Part shown: positions 1-9,329 of the stretch, one piece after another
Layout: each line of letters starts with the position of its first letter
How positions within the stretch are numbered: position 1 is the stretch's first letter
From: Kribbella monticola
GTDB taxonomy: Bacteria; Actinomycetota; Actinomycetes; Propionibacteriales; Kribbellaceae
NCBI RefSeq assembly: GCF_003261635.1
Contig: NZ_QFXK01000027.1
Location: 186,001-250,000, forward strand
Direction: 5' to 3'
DNA length: 64,000 bases
Position numbers and translations under genes: made by a program
Notes under the pieces: generated by a model
Told to the model about the DNA's origin: nothing
Databases searched by the model: none
Seen by the model: the letters and a program-made list of their open reading frames with translations, nothing else

Positions 1-246
1 CTGCCGCGCCTGATCCGCCCCGGCGTCGCGATCGGCAAGCCGCTGGACTTCTCCCGGTACGAGGGGATGGAACGGGACCGGTTCGTACTCCGCTCCGTCA
101 CCGACGAGATCATGTACGCGCTGATGGAGCTGTCCGGCCAGGAGTACGTCGACATCTACGCCGACAAGGCCAAGGAACTGATCAAGGCGGGCGAGATCGT
201 GGAGAACCACGTCAAGCCCCGGATCGACGACACGAAGGCCTCCTGA
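1..246 (+). CDS. 1-acyl-sn-glycerol-3-phosphate acyltransferase, C-terminal part (5' truncated)
   Basis: Frame 1 is open from the window edge to TGA at 244-246 and gives the last 81 residues. The text (RPGVAIGKPLDFSRYEG, then VLRSVTDEIMYALMELSGQEYVDIYA) matches the C-terminal part of PlsC/LPLAT acyltransferases, which acylate lysophosphatidic acid at the membrane to make phosphatidic acid. The catalytic HxxxxD motif would lie upstream of the window. A plsC-like gene near aroG is also found in mycobacteria (Rv2182c). The assignment rests on family resemblance of the tail only. Confidence 0.75.
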   Translation: MPRLIRPGVAIGKPLDFSRYEGMERDRFVLRSVTDEIMYALMELSGQEYVDIYADKAKELIKAGEIVENHVKPRIDDTKAS

Positions 247-254
247 CCAGCCCG

Positions 255-647
255 ATGGACAGCGAGCTGAACGTGCTCGGTGGGGCACTGGAGGAGTGCG
301 GCACCGATCCGCTCACCGGGTTCTTCCGCGACGGCTGCTGCAGCACGGGGCCGGAGGATCTCGGCAGTCATACGGTCTGCGCGGTGGTGACCAGCGAGTT
401 CCTGGAGCACCAGAAGTCGGTCGGCAACGACCTGACGACGCCCCGACCGGAGCTGAGCTTCCCCGGATTGCAGCCGGGCGACCGGTGGTGCGTGGTCGCC
501 GTCCGCTGGCTCCAGGCTTATCACGCAGGCGCCGCGGCCCCCGTAGTACTGGCCTCAACCCACGCCCGCGCCCTCGAAACGATCCCGCTGTCCGTCCTAC
601 GCGCCCACGCCGTCGACGTCCCCGCAGACCCCAGCTCCCTCGGCTAA
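255..647 (+). CDS. DUF2237 family protein
   Basis: A 130-residue protein that starts 8 nt after the acyltransferase stop, so probably co-transcribed with it. It has the DUF2237 signature: NVLGG near residue 6, TDPLTGFFRDGCC with a Cys pair near residue 28, GPEDLGSHTVCAVVT, then GNDLTTPRPELSFPGLQPGDRWC and RWLQA. The family is small and widespread and has no established biochemical role. The conserved cysteines suggest metal binding or redox chemistry, but that is inference. The C-terminus after residue 100 (HARALETIPLSVLRAHAVDV) fits the family end, so the gene appears intact. Confidence 0.85.
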   Translation: MDSELNVLGGALEECGTDPLTGFFRDGCCSTGPEDLGSHTVCAVVTSEFLEHQKSVGNDLTTPRPELSFPGLQPGDRWCVVAVRWLQAYHAGAAAPVVLASTHARALETIPLSVLRAHAVDVPADPSSLG

Positions 648-688
648 CACGCCCGCTCCACCTCCCCCTCCGCGCTCAGGCTCGGTCT

Positions 689-729
689 GGGGAGAGCTAC
701 TGCTCAGCGCGGGTGGGTAGCGCTCCCCG
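689..729. repeat. 41-bp imperfect hairpin element, copy 1
   Basis: The copy starts GGGGAG and ends CTCCCCG. Its last 19 bases, GGGTGGGTAGCGCTCCCCG, are identical to the end of the element at 1870-1910. Both copies are exactly 41 bp long and have complementary GGGGAG/CTCCCC ends. This copy overlaps the 3' end of the minus-strand DUF559 gene. Confidence 0.7.
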
Positions 730-1767
730 AATGGTGGTGATTGCGCAGGTGGGGGAGCAGAGGGTGGGGGAGGAGGGCCAACCTCGGAGGTGTAGGACGG
801 TTGCTGTTTGGGCGGCCGCCGTGCAGGGATCGTTGACGAGCTGGTAGCCGAATCTGAGTGTCTGTTTGGACTCCAGCAGTGCGCTGTTGTCCCTGGACAT
901 GTCGCGCCAGCGCGACCTTGCGTCCTCGTGTCCGGTTCGGCCGTCGAGTTCGACGATGACGCCGAAATCCTCGTACTCGACATCGCGGTAGACCGGGCTG
1001 CCGGCGCGTTCGGCACGGAGCTGGCGCTTTCCGGCCGGCAGACCATGCGCTCGTTCTACCTTGCGGAGATAGACCAGCTCCAGGAACGACTCGACCCCGG
1101 CACCGGCGTCCCGCAGTACGCCGAGCAGCAGGTCGCGCCGGGGAAGCCGCCGCAGCTGACCCAGCTCGTCCACGAGGCGCCGCGCGGTGGTACGGCGCTG
1201 ACGGCAGGCGTCGAGCACCAGCGCGACGGCGTCTTCTGGCTTGGACCGGCCGCTGGCCACAGTCAGCACTGCCACTTCGAGGCGGACGATCGGCGGCTCG
1301 CGGCTACCGAGTAGTCGGCGATCCAGGTCGCGGCACCGCGTGAGCAGGATGCCGCCCTGTCTTCGCACTCTTCGGCTGTGCGGTATCTCCAGCCGGATCG
1401 GGCTCTCGGCCCATTCGCCTTTCAGTCCGTGCTTGCGCAAAGCGGTCTCACCAGCCAGCGCGGCGTCCGGGCCGTAGGCCAACCAAGCGGCCCAGACCCG
1501 GGTTTCCCACGGCACCGGGCCGGTGAAGTCGGCGTAGACCCCGCGATAGATCCGCTGGATCCGTCCACTCCGACACCGTGTGGCAAGCGCTCTGTCAGAG
1601 ATCCCATGTGCGTTCGCCTGCTGCCGGGTGAACGCGCCCGACTGAGCGCTCCGCACTCGTTCGAACCGCTCCTCCAGCGCTCGCTTCCCACCACCTCCGG
1701 CGACCTCGCCCTCTTCCGCTGCGGCGCCCTCGCCACCTCGCGCTTCCAACGTCCCGCCAACGTCCAT
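697..1767 (-). CDS. DUF559-domain protein with AbiEi-like N-terminal region
   Basis: A protein of about 356 residues. The N-terminal part (AFTRQQANAHGISDRALATRCRSGRIQRIYRGVYAD) resembles the winged-helix start of AbiEi/type IV antitoxin-like proteins. The C-terminal part (DVEYEDFGVIVELDGRTGHEDARSRWRDMSRDN) is a DUF559, very-short-patch-repair-like nuclease fold with conserved E and D. This two-part architecture is common in multiple copies in actinobacteria; its function is unproven. The start is uncertain: ATG 1767 is used here, ATG 1782 is also in frame, and GTG codons downstream are possible. The gene runs against both neighbours and lies between two copies of a 41-bp element, so it could be an inserted unit. 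Confidence 0.7.
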   Translation of the reverse strand: MDVGGTLEARGGEGAAAEEGEVAGGGGKRALEERFERVRSAQSGAFTRQQANAHGISDRALATRCRSGRIQRIYRGVYADFTGPVPWETRVWAAWLAYGPDAALAGETALRKHGLKGEWAESPIRLEIPHSRRVRRQGGILLTRCRDLDRRLLGSREPPIVRLEVAVLTVASGRSKPEDAVALVLDACRQRRTTARRLVDELGQLRRLPRRDLLLGVLRDAGAGVESFLELVYLRKVERAHGLPAGKRQLRAERAGSPVYRDVEYEDFGVIVELDGRTGHEDARSRWRDMSRDNSALLESKQTLRFGYQLVNDPCTAAAQTATVLHLRGWPSSPTLCSPTCAITTIRGALPTRAEQ

Positions 1768-1869
1768 ACCCACAAGATGCATCTCGCCGACCCCATTCCC
1801 CCGCCCTCCTCCCTCCCCTGTGGACAACCCTTCTCGCCTCGCCTCCTCTCCTTGCCGGCCTGGGTGTTT

Positions 1870-1910
1870 GGGGAGCGTGGCTGGCCGATGGGGGTGGGTA
1901 GCGCTCCCCG
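1870..1910. repeat. 41-bp imperfect hairpin element, copy 2
   Basis: Second copy, 1181 bp after the first and in the same orientation. The ends GGGGAGCG (1870-1877) and CGCTCCCC (1902-1909) are perfect inverted repeats, and the last 19 bp equal copy 1. It lies about 80 bp upstream of aroG, so it could also be transcribed as a leader hairpin. Confidence 0.7.
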
Positions 1911-1977
1911 GTCGCGCAGAGGAGGGGGGAGGAGGGGTGGGGGTGAGACGGTTACGCGGTGGTTGTGGGGGCTGGAA

Positions 1978-1989
1978 TATGGTTCGGGT
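1978..1989 (+). promoter_or_regulatory. Predicted -10 of leaderless aroG promoter
   Basis: TATGGT at 1978-1983 is followed by 6 nt and then ATG 1990, the usual geometry for a leaderless actinobacterial transcript. No convincing -35 or ribosome binding site is visible. The reading frame is open upstream (TRWLWGLEYGSG), so an N-terminal extension cannot be fully excluded. Confidence 0.45.
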
Positions 1990-3363
1990 ATGCAATTCGC
2001 GACGTTGAGTTCTGCGCTGGTGCCTGGGGTTCCGAGTCTGGAGGAGCTGCGGGCGCTCAAGCCGCTGCAGCAGCCGGAGTGGCCGGACGCGGAGGTGCTC
2101 GAGGATGTGATCGGGCAGCTCAGGAAGTTGCCGCCGCTGGTGTTCGCCGGTGAGTGCGACGACCTGACCACCAAGATCGGGGCGGTCGCGCGCGGCGAGG
2201 CGTTCCTGCTCCAGGGCGGCGACTGCGCCGAGACCTTCGACGGTGTCACCGCGGAGAACATCCGGGCCAAGCTGCGGGTGCTGCTGCAGATGTCCGTCGT
2301 GCTGCAGTACGCCGCGAGTGTGCCGGTCGTGAAGGTCGGCCGGATCGCCGGGCAGTACGCGAAACCGCGGAGCAGCGGCGACGAGACCCGCGACGGCGTC
2401 ACCCTGCCGTCGTACCGGGGTGATGCGGTCAACGGGCTGGAGTTCACCGCGGAGTCGCGAATCCCCGACCCGCAGCGCCTGCGTGGTGTCTACAACGCGG
2501 CCGCCGCGACGCTGAACCTGACCCGCGCATTCACCACCGGTGGGTACGCCGACCTGCACCAGGTGCACGCCTGGAACACCGACTTCGTGAAGTCCTCGCC
2601 GGTCGGGCGCCGCTACGAGCAGCTCGCGTCGGAGATCGAGCGCGCACTCGCCTTCATGCGGGCCTGCGGCGCGACCGCGGACGAGTTCAAGACGGTCGAC
2701 TTCTACGCCTCGCACGAAGCGCTCATCCTCGAGTACGAACACGCCCTGACCCGGATCGACTCACGCACCGAGCAGCCGTACGACGTGTCCGGTCACCTGC
2801 TCTGGGTGGGGGAGCGGACCCGCCAGCTCGACGGCGCGCACGTGGAGTTCCTCGCCTCGCTGTCGAACCCGCTGGGGGTGAAGATCGGGCCGACCACCAC
2901 GCCGGAGTACATCCGCGCCCTGATCGACAAGCTGAACCCGAAGGGCATCGAGGGCCGGCTGACCTTCATCACCCGGATGGGCGCGGGGAAGATCCGCGAC
3001 GGGCTGCCGCCGCTGCTGGAGGCTGTGCGCGATCACGGGTCGCCGATCGCGTGGGTGTGCGACCCGATGCACGGCAACACCTACGAGACCCCGAACGGGT
3101 ACAAGACCCGCAACTTCGACGACGTGATCAACGAGGTGCAGGGCTTCTTCGACGCCCACGAGCAGGTCGGCACCTGGCCGGGCGGCATGCACATCGAGCT
3201 CACCGGCGACGACGTGACCGAGTGCCTCGGTGGTGGCGAGGAGCTCGTCGCCGAAGACCTGGTCAACCGCTACGAGACGGCCTGCGACCCGCGGCTGAAC
3301 CGGCACCAGTCGCTGGAGTTGGCGTTCCTGGTCGCCGAGCGCCTCCGCGGCGCCAAGGCCTGA
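1990..3363 (+). CDS. aroG: 3-deoxy-7-phosphoheptulonate (DAHP) synthase, class II
   Basis: A 457-residue class II DAHP synthase. It condenses phosphoenolpyruvate and erythrose 4-phosphate in the first step of the shikimate pathway, in the cytosol. Family landmarks include FLLQGGDCAETF (near residue 80), KVGRIAGQYAKPRS, LPSYRGDAVN, DFYASHEALILEYE, VGERTRQLDGAHVEF, GVKIGPTTTPEY, RMGAGKIRD, WVCDPMHGNT and GTWPGGMHIELTG. Cys in GDC and the His/Glu residues are metal ligands in this class. The length agrees with the mycobacterial enzyme. In Mycobacterium the gene also lies close to pknL. The next gene starts 48 nt downstream on the same strand. Confidence 0.96.
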   Translation: MQFATLSSALVPGVPSLEELRALKPLQQPEWPDAEVLEDVIGQLRKLPPLVFAGECDDLTTKIGAVARGEAFLLQGGDCAETFDGVTAENIRAKLRVLLQMSVVLQYAASVPVVKVGRIAGQYAKPRSSGDETRDGVTLPSYRGDAVNGLEFTAESRIPDPQRLRGVYNAAAATLNLTRAFTTGGYADLHQVHAWNTDFVKSSPVGRRYEQLASEIERALAFMRACGATADEFKTVDFYASHEALILEYEHALTRIDSRTEQPYDVSGHLLWVGERTRQLDGAHVEFLASLSNPLGVKIGPTTTPEYIRALIDKLNPKGIEGRLTFITRMGAGKIRDGLPPLLEAVRDHGSPIAWVCDPMHGNTYETPNGYKTRNFDDVINEVQGFFDAHEQVGTWPGGMHIELTGDDVTECLGGGEELVAEDLVNRYETACDPRLNRHQSLELAFLVAERLRGAKA

Positions 3364-3411
3364 TCGGACGAGAGCAATGCCCAGGCCTGATCGGAGAAGC
3401 GGAGTAGAGGC

Positions 3412-4452
3412 GTGGGTGAGGGCAGTGGCGTGATCGATCTGCGGTCGGACACGGTGACCCGGCCGTCGGCGGGCATGCTGGCCGCGATGACGAGCGCGCC
3501 GCTCGGCGACGACGTGTACGGCGAAGACCCGACCGTCACCGAGCTCGAGGAGACCGTCGCCGGCCTGCTCGGGCACGAGGCCGGACTGTTCACCGTCACC
3601 GGTTCGCTGGCGAACATCCTCGGCGTACGGGCCCTCGTCGCGCCCGGCTCGGAGGTGCTCTGTGAGGCGAGCGCGCACATCGCGCGGGCGGAGTTGGGCG
3701 CGCACGCGGCGATCAGCGGTATCACCACGCGCACGTGGAGCGCGCCCGGCGGCCAGATCGATCTCGGGCAGATCCGCGCCCTGATCGCGCCCGACCTCGG
3801 CCCGTACTTCGTGACCACGTCGGCCGTCTCGGTCGAGAACACGCACAACTTCGGCGGCGGGACGATCCAGACGGCGTACGACGCTCTCGCGGACGAACTC
3901 GACGCGCTCAGCATGCCGCTGCACCTCGACGGGGCTCGGCTCTGGAACGCGTCGGCGGCGTCCGGCATACCGATGTCGGCTTTCGGTTCGCGGGCTGCCG
4001 CGGCGAGCGTCTGTTTGTCGAAGGGGCTCGGTGCTCCGGTCGGATCGGTGCTGGTCGGGTCGGCCGAGCTGATCCGGGAGGCGCGGGTCTGGCGGAAGCG
4101 GCTGGGTGCCGGTTGGCGGCAGGCCGGCGTACTGGCTGGTGCGGGTCTCTATGCGATCCGGAACAACGTCGAGCGGCTGGCCGAGGATCATGCGCACGCG
4201 CGCCAGATCGCCGAGATCCTGGCCGACGCGGCGCCCGGCTCGGTCAAACCCGACCAGGTGGACACCAACATCGTCGTAGCCGACCTGGCCGCCACCGGCA
4301 AGACGGTCGCTTCAGTCGTCGCGGCCGCCAAGGCCGAAGGCGTTCTCGTCGGCGGCGTAGGCGCCACCCAGCTCCGCCTGGTCACCCACCTGGACGCGTC
4401 GGCCGACGACTGCCGCACCGCCGCCGAAACCATCGCCCGCCTCCTGCGTTAA
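3412..4452 (+). CDS. Low-specificity threonine aldolase / beta-eliminating lyase
   Basis: A 346-residue PLP enzyme starting at GTG 3412. The N-terminal IDLRSDTVTRPSAGMLAAM and DDVYGEDPTV are diagnostic for the threonine aldolase branch of fold type I aminotransferases. The Schiff-base lysine is in CLSKGLGAPVGSVLVG, and HLDGARLWN carries the cofactor Asp. It is expected to cleave L-threonine or L-allo-threonine to glycine and acetaldehyde; exact specificity cannot be read from sequence. No partner gene suggests a dedicated pathway. Its stop is followed within 2 nt by a heptamer repeat tract. Confidence 0.9.
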   Translation: MGEGSGVIDLRSDTVTRPSAGMLAAMTSAPLGDDVYGEDPTVTELEETVAGLLGHEAGLFTVTGSLANILGVRALVAPGSEVLCEASAHIARAELGAHAAISGITTRTWSAPGGQIDLGQIRALIAPDLGPYFVTTSAVSVENTHNFGGGTIQTAYDALADELDALSMPLHLDGARLWNASAASGIPMSAFGSRAAAASVCLSKGLGAPVGSVLVGSAELIREARVWRKRLGAGWRQAGVLAGAGLYAIRNNVERLAEDHAHARQIAEILADAAPGSVKPDQVDTNIVVADLAATGKTVASVVAAAKAEGVLVGGVGATQLRLVTHLDASADDCRTAAETIARLLR

Positions 4453-4453
4453 C

Positions 4454-4541
4454 CCCGCCGCCCGCCGCCCGCCGCCCGCTGCCCGCTGCCCGCTGCCCGC
4501 TGCCCGCTGCCCGCTGCCCGCTGCCCGCTGCCCGCCGCCTG
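4454..4541. repeat. Heptanucleotide tandem repeat (CCCGCTG)n
   Basis: Eight perfect copies of CCCGCTG run from 4475 to 4530. They are flanked by degenerate CCCGCCG units on both sides and start immediately after the threonine aldolase stop codon. Seven is not a multiple of three and the tract is non-coding on the + strand, so copy number can vary freely. It is a candidate simple-sequence marker. Confidence 0.9.
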
Positions 4542-4704
4542 CGCCCATCGCCACGGTCGGGTCCTGGCGCCTGCTCCCTGCGCTGACGTCGGCGTGCCGC
4601 GCCACCGCACGAGCATTGGTTGTCCGCGGGGTGACCGGGTGGGTGGTGTCGTGAGGGTCGCGAGCTACGCTTCGGCTGTCGGGTCACAGCGTTCGGGGAG
4701 AGCC

Positions 4705-5682
4705 GTGCGAGAGATCGTCGTGTTCAGCGGGAGTGCCCATACCGGTCTGGCCGACCGGATCTGCACCGATCTCGGCGTCGAGCTGTCGCCGGTGGAGATT
4801 CACCGCTTCAGCAACGACTGCCTGCAGGTCCAGTTGCAGGTGAACTGCCGCCAGCGTGACGTCTACATCGTGCAGCCTCTGGTGCCGCCGACTCAGGAGC
4901 ACCTGATGGAGCTGCTCCTGATGATCGACGCGGCACGCGGTGCGTCCGCGGCTCAGATCACGGCGGTGATGCCGCACTACGCGTACGCGCGCTCCGACAA
5001 GAAGGACGCTTCGCGGATCTCGATCGGCGGCCGGCTCGTGGCGGATCTGCTCGTCGCCGCCGGAGTCGACCGGGTGCTGACAATGGCGCTGCATGCTCCG
5101 CAGGTGCACGGGTTCTTCTCGGTACCGGTCGATCACCTGACCGCGATCGGCGTACTGGCTGATCACTTCCGCGCCGCCGACCTGACCAACACGGTCGTGG
5201 TCAGCCCCGACCTGGGGAATGCGAAGACCGCGACCCAGTTCGCGCGACTGCTCGGGCTGCCGGTCGCGGCGGGCAGCAAGCAGCGGCTGGCCGACGACCG
5301 GGTGGTGATCGACGCGATCGTCGGCGACGTGGCCGGCAAGCGGGCGATCATCCTCGACGACGAGATCGCCACCGGCGGCTCGATCATCGAACTCCTCGAC
5401 CGGCTGAAGGACCTCGGCTGTACCGAAGCCGCTGTCGCCACCACGCACGGATTGTTCGCGGGCAAGGCGGTCGAGCGGCTGCGGTCGCACCCGTCGATCA
5501 CCGAAGTGATCAGCACCGACACCGTTCCGCGCCCCGACGGCTTCCCCGAACTCCAGGTCAGCTCCGTCTCCGGCCTCTTCGCCGCCGCCATCCAGCGCAT
5601 CCACGACGGCGAATCCGTCAGCAGCCTCTTCGACGGCGTAGACCCCACCCACGCCCCACCTCAACCCAAACTGCCCTTCTGA
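4705..5682 (+). CDS. Divergent ribose-phosphate pyrophosphokinase (PRPP synthetase) paralogue
   Basis: A 325-residue protein. GTG 4705 is chosen because GGGGAG lies 4 nt upstream and the family N-terminus (IVVFSGSAHTGLADRI) begins there. The Prs architecture is intact: two phosphoribosyltransferase-like halves, HYAYARSDKKD, the pyrophosphate loop VVVSPDLGNAKTATQFA and the ribose-phosphate loop IILDDEIATGGSI. Several loops differ from canonical Prs (DHGG is replaced by DLGN, DDIIDTAGT by DDEIATGGS), so this is probably a second, specialised copy rather than the housekeeping enzyme. The expected reaction is ATP plus ribose 5-phosphate to PRPP plus AMP, but substrate preference is uncertain. A TGA ends the gene 144 nt before the next one. 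Confidence 0.85.
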   Translation: MREIVVFSGSAHTGLADRICTDLGVELSPVEIHRFSNDCLQVQLQVNCRQRDVYIVQPLVPPTQEHLMELLLMIDAARGASAAQITAVMPHYAYARSDKKDASRISIGGRLVADLLVAAGVDRVLTMALHAPQVHGFFSVPVDHLTAIGVLADHFRAADLTNTVVVSPDLGNAKTATQFARLLGLPVAAGSKQRLADDRVVIDAIVGDVAGKRAIILDDEIATGGSIIELLDRLKDLGCTEAAVATTHGLFAGKAVERLRSHPSITEVISTDTVPRPDGFPELQVSSVSGLFAAAIQRIHDGESVSSLFDGVDPTHAPPQPKLPF

Positions 5683-5826
5683 CCCCGGCCGTCAGCCGAG
5701 CTCGAGGCTGATGTTGCCGAAGATGCCGGTTAGGTCGACCTCCGGAAGCGGGCCGGTGCACATGCGCGCGCGCTCGAAGCACCTCCAGGTGTCGGCGGAA
5801 ACTGTGCCACCTCTATCGTCAGCGCC

Positions 5827-6351
5827 ATGAATTCCGTCTCGTCCCGTGTCCTGGGTGCCGCGGCCGCCCTTGCCTGCCTGGTGGTCGGGCTGGTCGCCGC
5901 GTTCGCGGTGGACGGCCGGCTGGACCGGCAATGGGTGATGCGGGGGATCACGCTGCTGCTGGCGTTCGGTTGCGCCGCTGTGGTGGCGGCCGACCAGGGC
6001 CGGCGATCGCGACGGATCATCGGGCTGATCGGCGTACTGATGTTCGGCTTCGTCTTCCCCGTATCCGCGACGACCTGGTCGAAGCCGCCCGAGATCGACT
6101 TCGCCCTCAAGGTCGCGGACGACGCGAAGGCCGCGGCGACCAAGGCGGCCCGCAGTACGGTCACGGTCGAAGACGTCCGTACTGCGGCCGTCGCGCGCGG
6201 CGGCGCCGTCGGCACCCTCAAGACGGCGAAGTCTCCCGAGATCCGCGGTGCGGACAGCTTCCCGCTCATCCTCCGCGCCAAGCCCGACCAGGGCCGCCCC
6301 CGAACGTGCCTGTCCTACACCGGCCTCGACGCAAAGATCCGCCCCTGCTGA
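5827..6351 (+). CDS. Hypothetical membrane protein
   Basis: 174 residues, not assigned to a family. Three hydrophobic segments lie at about residues 8-27, 38-54 and 62-78, with a short RRSRR positive loop between the second and third. The remaining 95 residues are soluble, start with a segment rich in Ala/Lys (VADDAKAAATKAARSTVTVEDVRTAA) and end near the C-terminus with two Cys (RTCLSYTGLDAKIRPC) that could pair if extracytoplasmic. A small inner-membrane protein with an external C-terminal domain is the simplest reading. It converges on the sigma/anti-sigma pair. Confidence 0.65.
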   Translation: MNSVSSRVLGAAAALACLVVGLVAAFAVDGRLDRQWVMRGITLLLAFGCAAVVAADQGRRSRRIIGLIGVLMFGFVFPVSATTWSKPPEIDFALKVADDAKAAATKAARSTVTVEDVRTAAVARGGAVGTLKTAKSPEIRGADSFPLILRAKPDQGRPRTCLSYTGLDAKIRPC

Positions 6352-6376
6352 CGAAGCCAGGGGCGGACCGTTCCGG

Positions 6377-7441
6377 TTAGGGGATCGCGGTGGTCGCGTC
6401 GAACCAGCTGGTGGTGTCCGTCGCGCTCGGAGCAAGCTCGAGCCCGTTGGCGATCTTGATCAGCTCCTCGCGCTCGTTCGGCACCGCGCCGGCCAGCACG
6501 ATGCGGACCTGGAAGCCGTCCCCCTTGATGGCGAGGACGGAGATTCCGTATTCGCTGCCGAGATAGCCGGCGCGTCCGTTGACGGTGATTCGTTCGGCGT
6601 TCTTCGGCAGGTGGGTCGCCGTGGCGCTCTCCCCGGTCAAGTACGTGATCGTCGCCGGTCCCGACCCGGAGACCACCACCGGACCGTCCGGCGTCTGTGC
6701 CGCCGACGGCTTGTCCGCCGGTGAGTCCAGGGTGGCGATGAAGTTGTTCGGAGCCTCGCTGGTCGAATCGGGCTGGGGATTCACCGACAGGTCGCTGACG
6801 GTGAGGCCGGCCGGCAGGTAGCCGATCCGGTACGGCGCGGGCAGGCGCTGCGGCGAGGTGTTCACCAACCTCGCGATTTCGGCCGCCTTCACCGGGTCGA
6901 CCTTGTCCTTCACTTTGCAGTAGCTCGTGATCCAGACGCCGGGCGCGGGCTCCCAAGCGATCACCTTTGCCCTGACGGCCGGGCTGAAGGGATCTGCGAG
7001 CGTGGCGAGGTAGCCCAGCGTGTCATTGATCTTGACCCGAGGGCTGCCTGGCGGAATGCTGCCGGCGTCGAACGCCCCCTTGTCATAAGCGTTCACCACG
7101 CACGTTGCCGGGGTGTCGCCGTCGCCCAAGATGAGGCCCTGGCTGCGGTGGGTGAAGGCTCTCGAGTCGTAGATCATCTTGGCCGGCAACGGGAGAGACA
7201 GTCGGTCCCGCCAGGCCTCGTCGACGTGCTGCGGCGTTGCCTGCACGGACGGCTGCTGCTTGTCGTGGCTGACCAGAAGCGGCACCGCGATGGCTACTGC
7301 CGCCGTGGCCGCGACAACGCCCAGTGCCAGCGGCGCACGGCGTACCGGCGTGTGCTCTGGGGTCGTCAGGATGTGCGACGGGTCCGGGGCCGAGTCGGCC
7401 AGGTAGTCGAAGGCGTTGCGGAGGTCTTCTTCAGTGCGCAT
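6377..7441 (-). CDS. Membrane-anchored partner (putative anti-sigma factor) of the SigE-family sigma factor
   Basis: 354 residues. The N-terminal cytoplasmic part (MRTEEDLRNAFDYLADSAPDPSHIL) resembles the short start of proteins paired with SigE-family ECF factors. One transmembrane helix lies near residues 35-53, followed by a large extracytoplasmic domain. There is no zinc anti-sigma motif (HxxxCxxC), so the anti-sigma role is inferred from position only. Its start overlaps the sigma gene end by 11 bp, which implies translational coupling. Confidence 0.65.
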   Translation of the reverse strand: MRTEEDLRNAFDYLADSAPDPSHILTTPEHTPVRRAPLALGVVAATAAVAIAVPLLVSHDKQQPSVQATPQHVDEAWRDRLSLPLPAKMIYDSRAFTHRSQGLILGDGDTPATCVVNAYDKGAFDAGSIPPGSPRVKINDTLGYLATLADPFSPAVRAKVIAWEPAPGVWITSYCKVKDKVDPVKAAEIARLVNTSPQRLPAPYRIGYLPAGLTVSDLSVNPQPDSTSEAPNNFIATLDSPADKPSAAQTPDGPVVVSGSGPATITYLTGESATATHLPKNAERITVNGRAGYLGSEYGISVLAIKGDGFQVRIVLAGAVPNEREELIKIANGLELAPSATDTTSWFDATTAIP

Positions 7442-7943
7442 GGTTCGCTCCGGTGCGAGGGCTGGGAAGAGTGGGGGAGGGCGCCATTCCGACCCGGAGG
7501 GTCGACAGCGCGCGGGATGCATAGGCGCGGACCGTGCTGGCCGAGCAGCCGAGCGTCTCGGCGATCTCCGGATCCGACAGTCCGCCGTAGAACCGCAACA
7601 CCAGTACTGCGCGTTGCCGCCTCGGCAGCTTGGCCAGTTCGGCGATGAGCTGGTCGCGGTCGGCATACCGGACGGCATGATCGGGTGCGGAAGAGTCCGG
7701 GTCGATCTGCGGGCGTGGGATGAACCGCGACCACTTGCTGCGCCAGGACAGGTACTCGTTGACCACGATCTTGCGCAGGTAGGCGTCCGGCCGGTCGGCC
7801 TGCTGGATCCGGTCCCAGTTCCGCTGGGCCTTGATCACCGCGTCCTGGACCATGTCCTCGGCGAGATGACCGTCGCCGCACAGAACGGTGGCGAACCGGA
7901 GCAGCTTCGGCACGCCCTGCCGGGTCCATTCTTCGAACGTCAC
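7431..7943 (-). CDS. SigE-family ECF RNA polymerase sigma factor
   Basis: 170 residues starting at GTG 7943, with GAGGAGG 5 nt upstream on the minus strand. Sigma region 2 is visible in LLRFATVLCGDGHLAEDMVQDAVIKAQRNWDRI. Region 4 is in LPRRQRAVLVLRFYGGLSDPEIAETLGCSASTVRAYASRALSTLR, which is typical of the actinobacterial SigE (SigE70) family. It directs core polymerase to a small regulon, probably in response to an envelope signal relayed by the coupled downstream membrane protein. The GH172 gene diverges upstream across 150 bp. Targets cannot be deduced. Confidence 0.9.
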   Translation of the reverse strand: MTFEEWTRQGVPKLLRFATVLCGDGHLAEDMVQDAVIKAQRNWDRIQQADRPDAYLRKIVVNEYLSWRSKWSRFIPRPQIDPDSSAPDHAVRYADRDQLIAELAKLPRRQRAVLVLRFYGGLSDPEIAETLGCSASTVRAYASRALSTLRVGMAPSPTLPSPRTGANHAH

Positions 7944-8080
7944 GCTGCCTCCTCGTGCGGACCGGCGGGATACCGGTCTGTCCCACTAAAGACCGCGGTC
8001 GGGTCCGATTTGCTGTGCGCGGAATTGTTCAGAGTGTGAGAAATCGATTTCCAATCCTCCGTGACGGCCGTTGCGGAGCC

Positions 8081-8086
8081 TAGGCT
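8081..8086 (+). promoter_or_regulatory. Predicted -10 of leaderless GH172 promoter
   Basis: TAGGCT ends 7 nt before ATG 8094. An in-frame GTG at 8061 exists but would lie upstream of this box and lacks a ribosome binding site, so ATG 8094 is preferred. Confidence 0.45.
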
Positions 8087-8093
8087 CGCGGTC

Positions 8094-9167
<1,074 letters not shown>

Positions 9168-9329
9168 CTGTTGAACCCCACGCCACACGCGCCGGCCCGT
9201 CGCTCCCGTGGCCACGCGCCAGTCGCCTACTCCTGCCACTTGACCACCGTCGGCCGTTCGCCGCCGCCCGCCCGGTCGAGTCACCCGTCGACATACAGCG
9301 CGGCGATCCGGGGGATTCATGCGTTTGGG

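Noticed and set aside
1940..1990. Possible tryptophan-type leader peptide before aroG (Trp-Leu-Trp text)
   Set aside because: No start codon, stop codon or terminator/antiterminator arrangement; a leaderless start explains the site better.
697..2742. Very long minus-strand reading frame running across aroG
   Set aside because: Only its C-terminal ~356 codons resemble a protein family; the rest is antisense to aroG, as is common in high-GC DNA.
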